Source: an uncultured Clostridia bacterium
GTDB taxonomy: Bacteria; Bacillota; Clostridia; Oscillospirales; Acutalibacteraceae
NCBI GenBank assembly: GCA_946186535.1
Contig: CAMHNT010000020.1
Coordinates: forward strand, 1 to 14,405
DNA length: 14,405 nucleotides
Direction: 5' to 3'
Shown here piece by piece: positions 13,878 through 14,405 of this stretch. Each line of letters begins with the position of its first letter. Within the stretch, counting starts at the first letter, position 1. The position numbers were made by a program, and so were the translations under genes. The notes beneath the pieces were generated by a model that saw nothing but the letters and a program-made list of their open reading frames with translations, was not told the origin of the DNA and made no database searches.

Positions 13878-13932
13878 TTTTTTACTACGATTCCGAACTA
13901 TGTTTTTGACATTAATTTTTTGCCCGAGGAAA
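13878..13932. repeat. 55-bp direct repeat, left copy
   Basis: Identical over 55 bases to 14351-14405 (TTTTTTACTACGATTCC at the start, TGCCCGAGGAAA at the end), 473 bases apart. It lies upstream of the alaS promoter. Confidence 0.92.
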
Positions 13933-13953
13933 GGAATTTTTATCGGATAGAGT

Positions 13954-14010
13954 CGGTTTATTACAGCTATTGTAAGACAACCTTGTAATAAATTTCAAAC
14001 CGGATTTTTT
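13954..14010 (+). terminator. terminator-like hairpin between repeat and antisense promoter
   Basis: TTTATTACA (13957-13965) pairs with TGTAATAAA (13984-13992), with an inner TTGT/ACAA hairpin and an outer CGG/CCG pair, followed by GGATTTTTT (14002-14010). No plus-strand gene precedes it in this window, so its client is unclear; it may insulate the alaS promoter region from the toxin-like locus. Confidence 0.4.
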
Positions 14011-14030
14011 ACTCTAATGCAGCCGTGGAC

Positions 14031-14062
14031 TTGACATTTCAGATAAAATGATGTAGTATAAT
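14031..14062 (+). promoter_or_regulatory. promoter of a putative antisense RNA
   Basis: TTGACA (14031-14036), a 17-base spacer, then TAGTAT (14054-14059), overlapping a TATAAT (14057-14062). It points toward the 3' end of the minus-strand peptide gene at 14199-14309. Confidence 0.7.
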
Positions 14063-14067
14063 AATAA

Positions 14068-14160
14068 CAAGAGATACTGCACAGTGAGCGGTTTCTCCCC
14101 CAATAATTTGGTATAAGAAAACACCGTCAAATTTGGGCATTGGGCGGTGTTTTCTCTTTT
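14068..14160 (+). ncRNA. putative antisense RNA (antitoxin-like) of about 95 bases
   Basis: Predicted transcript from the promoter at 14031-14062 to the terminator at 14116-14155. It has no ribosome site or reading frame of note. It would overlap the 3' untranslated part of the convergent peptide mRNA rather than its coding part, as in txpA/RatA-like or bsrG-like type I systems. Both ends are estimates from promoter and terminator positions. Confidence 0.5.
14116..14155. terminator. bidirectional terminator of the toxin-like locus
   Basis: AGAAAACACCG (14116-14126) and CGGTGTTTTCT (14145-14155) form a perfect 11-bp stem with an 18-base loop and T-rich edges on both strands. A second 9-bp inverted repeat, GCTGTTTTT (14161-14169) with AAAAACAGC (14181-14189), lies between it and the peptide stop codon. 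Confidence 0.8.
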
Positions 14161-14198
14161 GCTGTTTTTAGAAAATTAAGAAAAACAGCAGGGAAAAC

Positions 14199-14309
14199 TT
14201 ACTTTTTCTTGTTGTTATGTATATCTTTCGATATATTCCAAACAAGAGCGATGACGCCTGTCATCATTATAACGAATTGAAATAACTCGGTAAATGATAC
14301 ATATACCAT
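14199..14309 (-). CDS. 36-residue hydrophobic peptide, holin-like/type I toxin-like
   Basis: A 36-codon gene encoding a single predicted membrane helix. The layout is MVYVSFTELFQ, then a hydrophobic stretch VIMMTGVIALVW (about residues 13-24), then a polar tail ending HNNKKK. This short N-terminus plus one helix plus Lys-rich tail is the pattern of the putative holin-like toxins found in many Firmicutes. A near-perfect ribosome site GGAGGTGA (14323-14316) lies 6 bases before the start, which argues strongly that it is translated. A convergent promoter, a bidirectional terminator and long-range inverted repeats surround it, as in type I toxin-antitoxin loci. No strong promoter for it was identified; it should lie in the right copy of the direct repeat (14351-14405). 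Toxicity is inferred only from form and context. Confidence 0.72.
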   Translation of the reverse strand: MVYVSFTELFQFVIMMTGVIALVWNISKDIHNNKKK

Positions 14310-14350
14310 TTGTCATCACCTCCCTTACTTAGGAGTAAAGGAGAAACCGC

Positions 14351-14405
14351 TTTTTTACTACGATTCCGAACTATGTTTTTGACATTAATTTTTTGCCCGA
14401 GGAAA
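14351..14405. repeat. 55-bp direct repeat, right copy, cut by the window edge
   Basis: Identical to 13878-13932 up to the last base of the window, so the repeat may continue beyond it. It starts at the last base of the 12-bp inverted repeat and occupies the region where the peptide mRNA promoter should be. Confidence 0.92.

Larger units (their letters stand above)
14087..14351. repeat. 12-bp inverted repeats bracketing the peptide gene
   Basis: AGCGGTTTCTCC (14087-14098) and GGAGAAACCGCT (14340-14351) are perfect inverted copies bracketing the peptide gene and the terminator. In a long peptide mRNA they would pair the 5' end with the 3' end; the antisense RNA carries the same sequence as the mRNA 5' end. 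No target duplication flanks them. Confidence 0.8.

Overview
The window looks like a piece of a Gram-positive, Clostridia-type chromosome, most likely a Ruminococcus or close Oscillospiraceae relative. The support is indirect: strong GGAGG-type ribosome sites, a T-box riboswitch on alaS, a long type III glutamine synthetase, a secreted dockerin protein with an Asp/Thr/Ser-rich linker and a CxxC ribbon, and many short intergenic repeat elements. No rRNA, tRNA, CRISPR array or transposase gene was seen.

Layout, left to right. (1) 1-182 is a leader that begins inside a partial copy of an intergenic hairpin repeat. (2) 183-5100 is a tight four-gene plus-strand operon encoding an ABC transporter of the GldA/GldF/GldG type plus a DUF4340-type protein; it ends at a terminator at 5161-5215. 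(3) 5219-5751 is a gene-free stretch with a long imperfect palindrome and a miniature transposon-like element (MITE A). (4) 5752-8069 is a self-contained glutamine synthetase III unit: promoter, leader terminator/attenuator, gene, terminator. (5) 8074-8927 is a ymdB-like phosphodiesterase gene with its own promoter. (6) 8955-9205 holds MITE B and a bidirectional terminator shared with the convergent dockerin gene. (7) 9228-10367 (minus) encodes a secreted protein with a cohesin-like region, linker, CxxC ribbon and dockerin. (8) 10477-10699 has a bidirectional terminator and a fuller copy of the hairpin repeat. (9) 10733-13366 (minus) is alaS, with a T-box leader at 13414-13648. (10) 13653-13824 is MITE C, lying exactly between the T-box leader and a perfect consensus promoter. 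(11) 13878-14405 carries a 55-bp direct repeat pair around a locus with a 36-residue hydrophobic peptide gene (minus), a convergent antisense-type promoter and a bidirectional terminator; it resembles a type I toxin-antitoxin module.

The genes are mostly housekeeping (nitrogen assimilation, tRNA charging, nucleotide turnover) plus envelope functions (ABC operon, dockerin protein). The most striking content is non-coding: three MITE-like elements with 4-bp target duplications, two of them equal in length and colinear but with different terminal repeats; one has inserted at the transcription start of alaS. Other points of interest are an attenuator before the glutamine synthetase whose first alternative hairpin resembles half of an ANTAR target, and a compact toxin-like locus that may be part of a tandem array running off the right edge.
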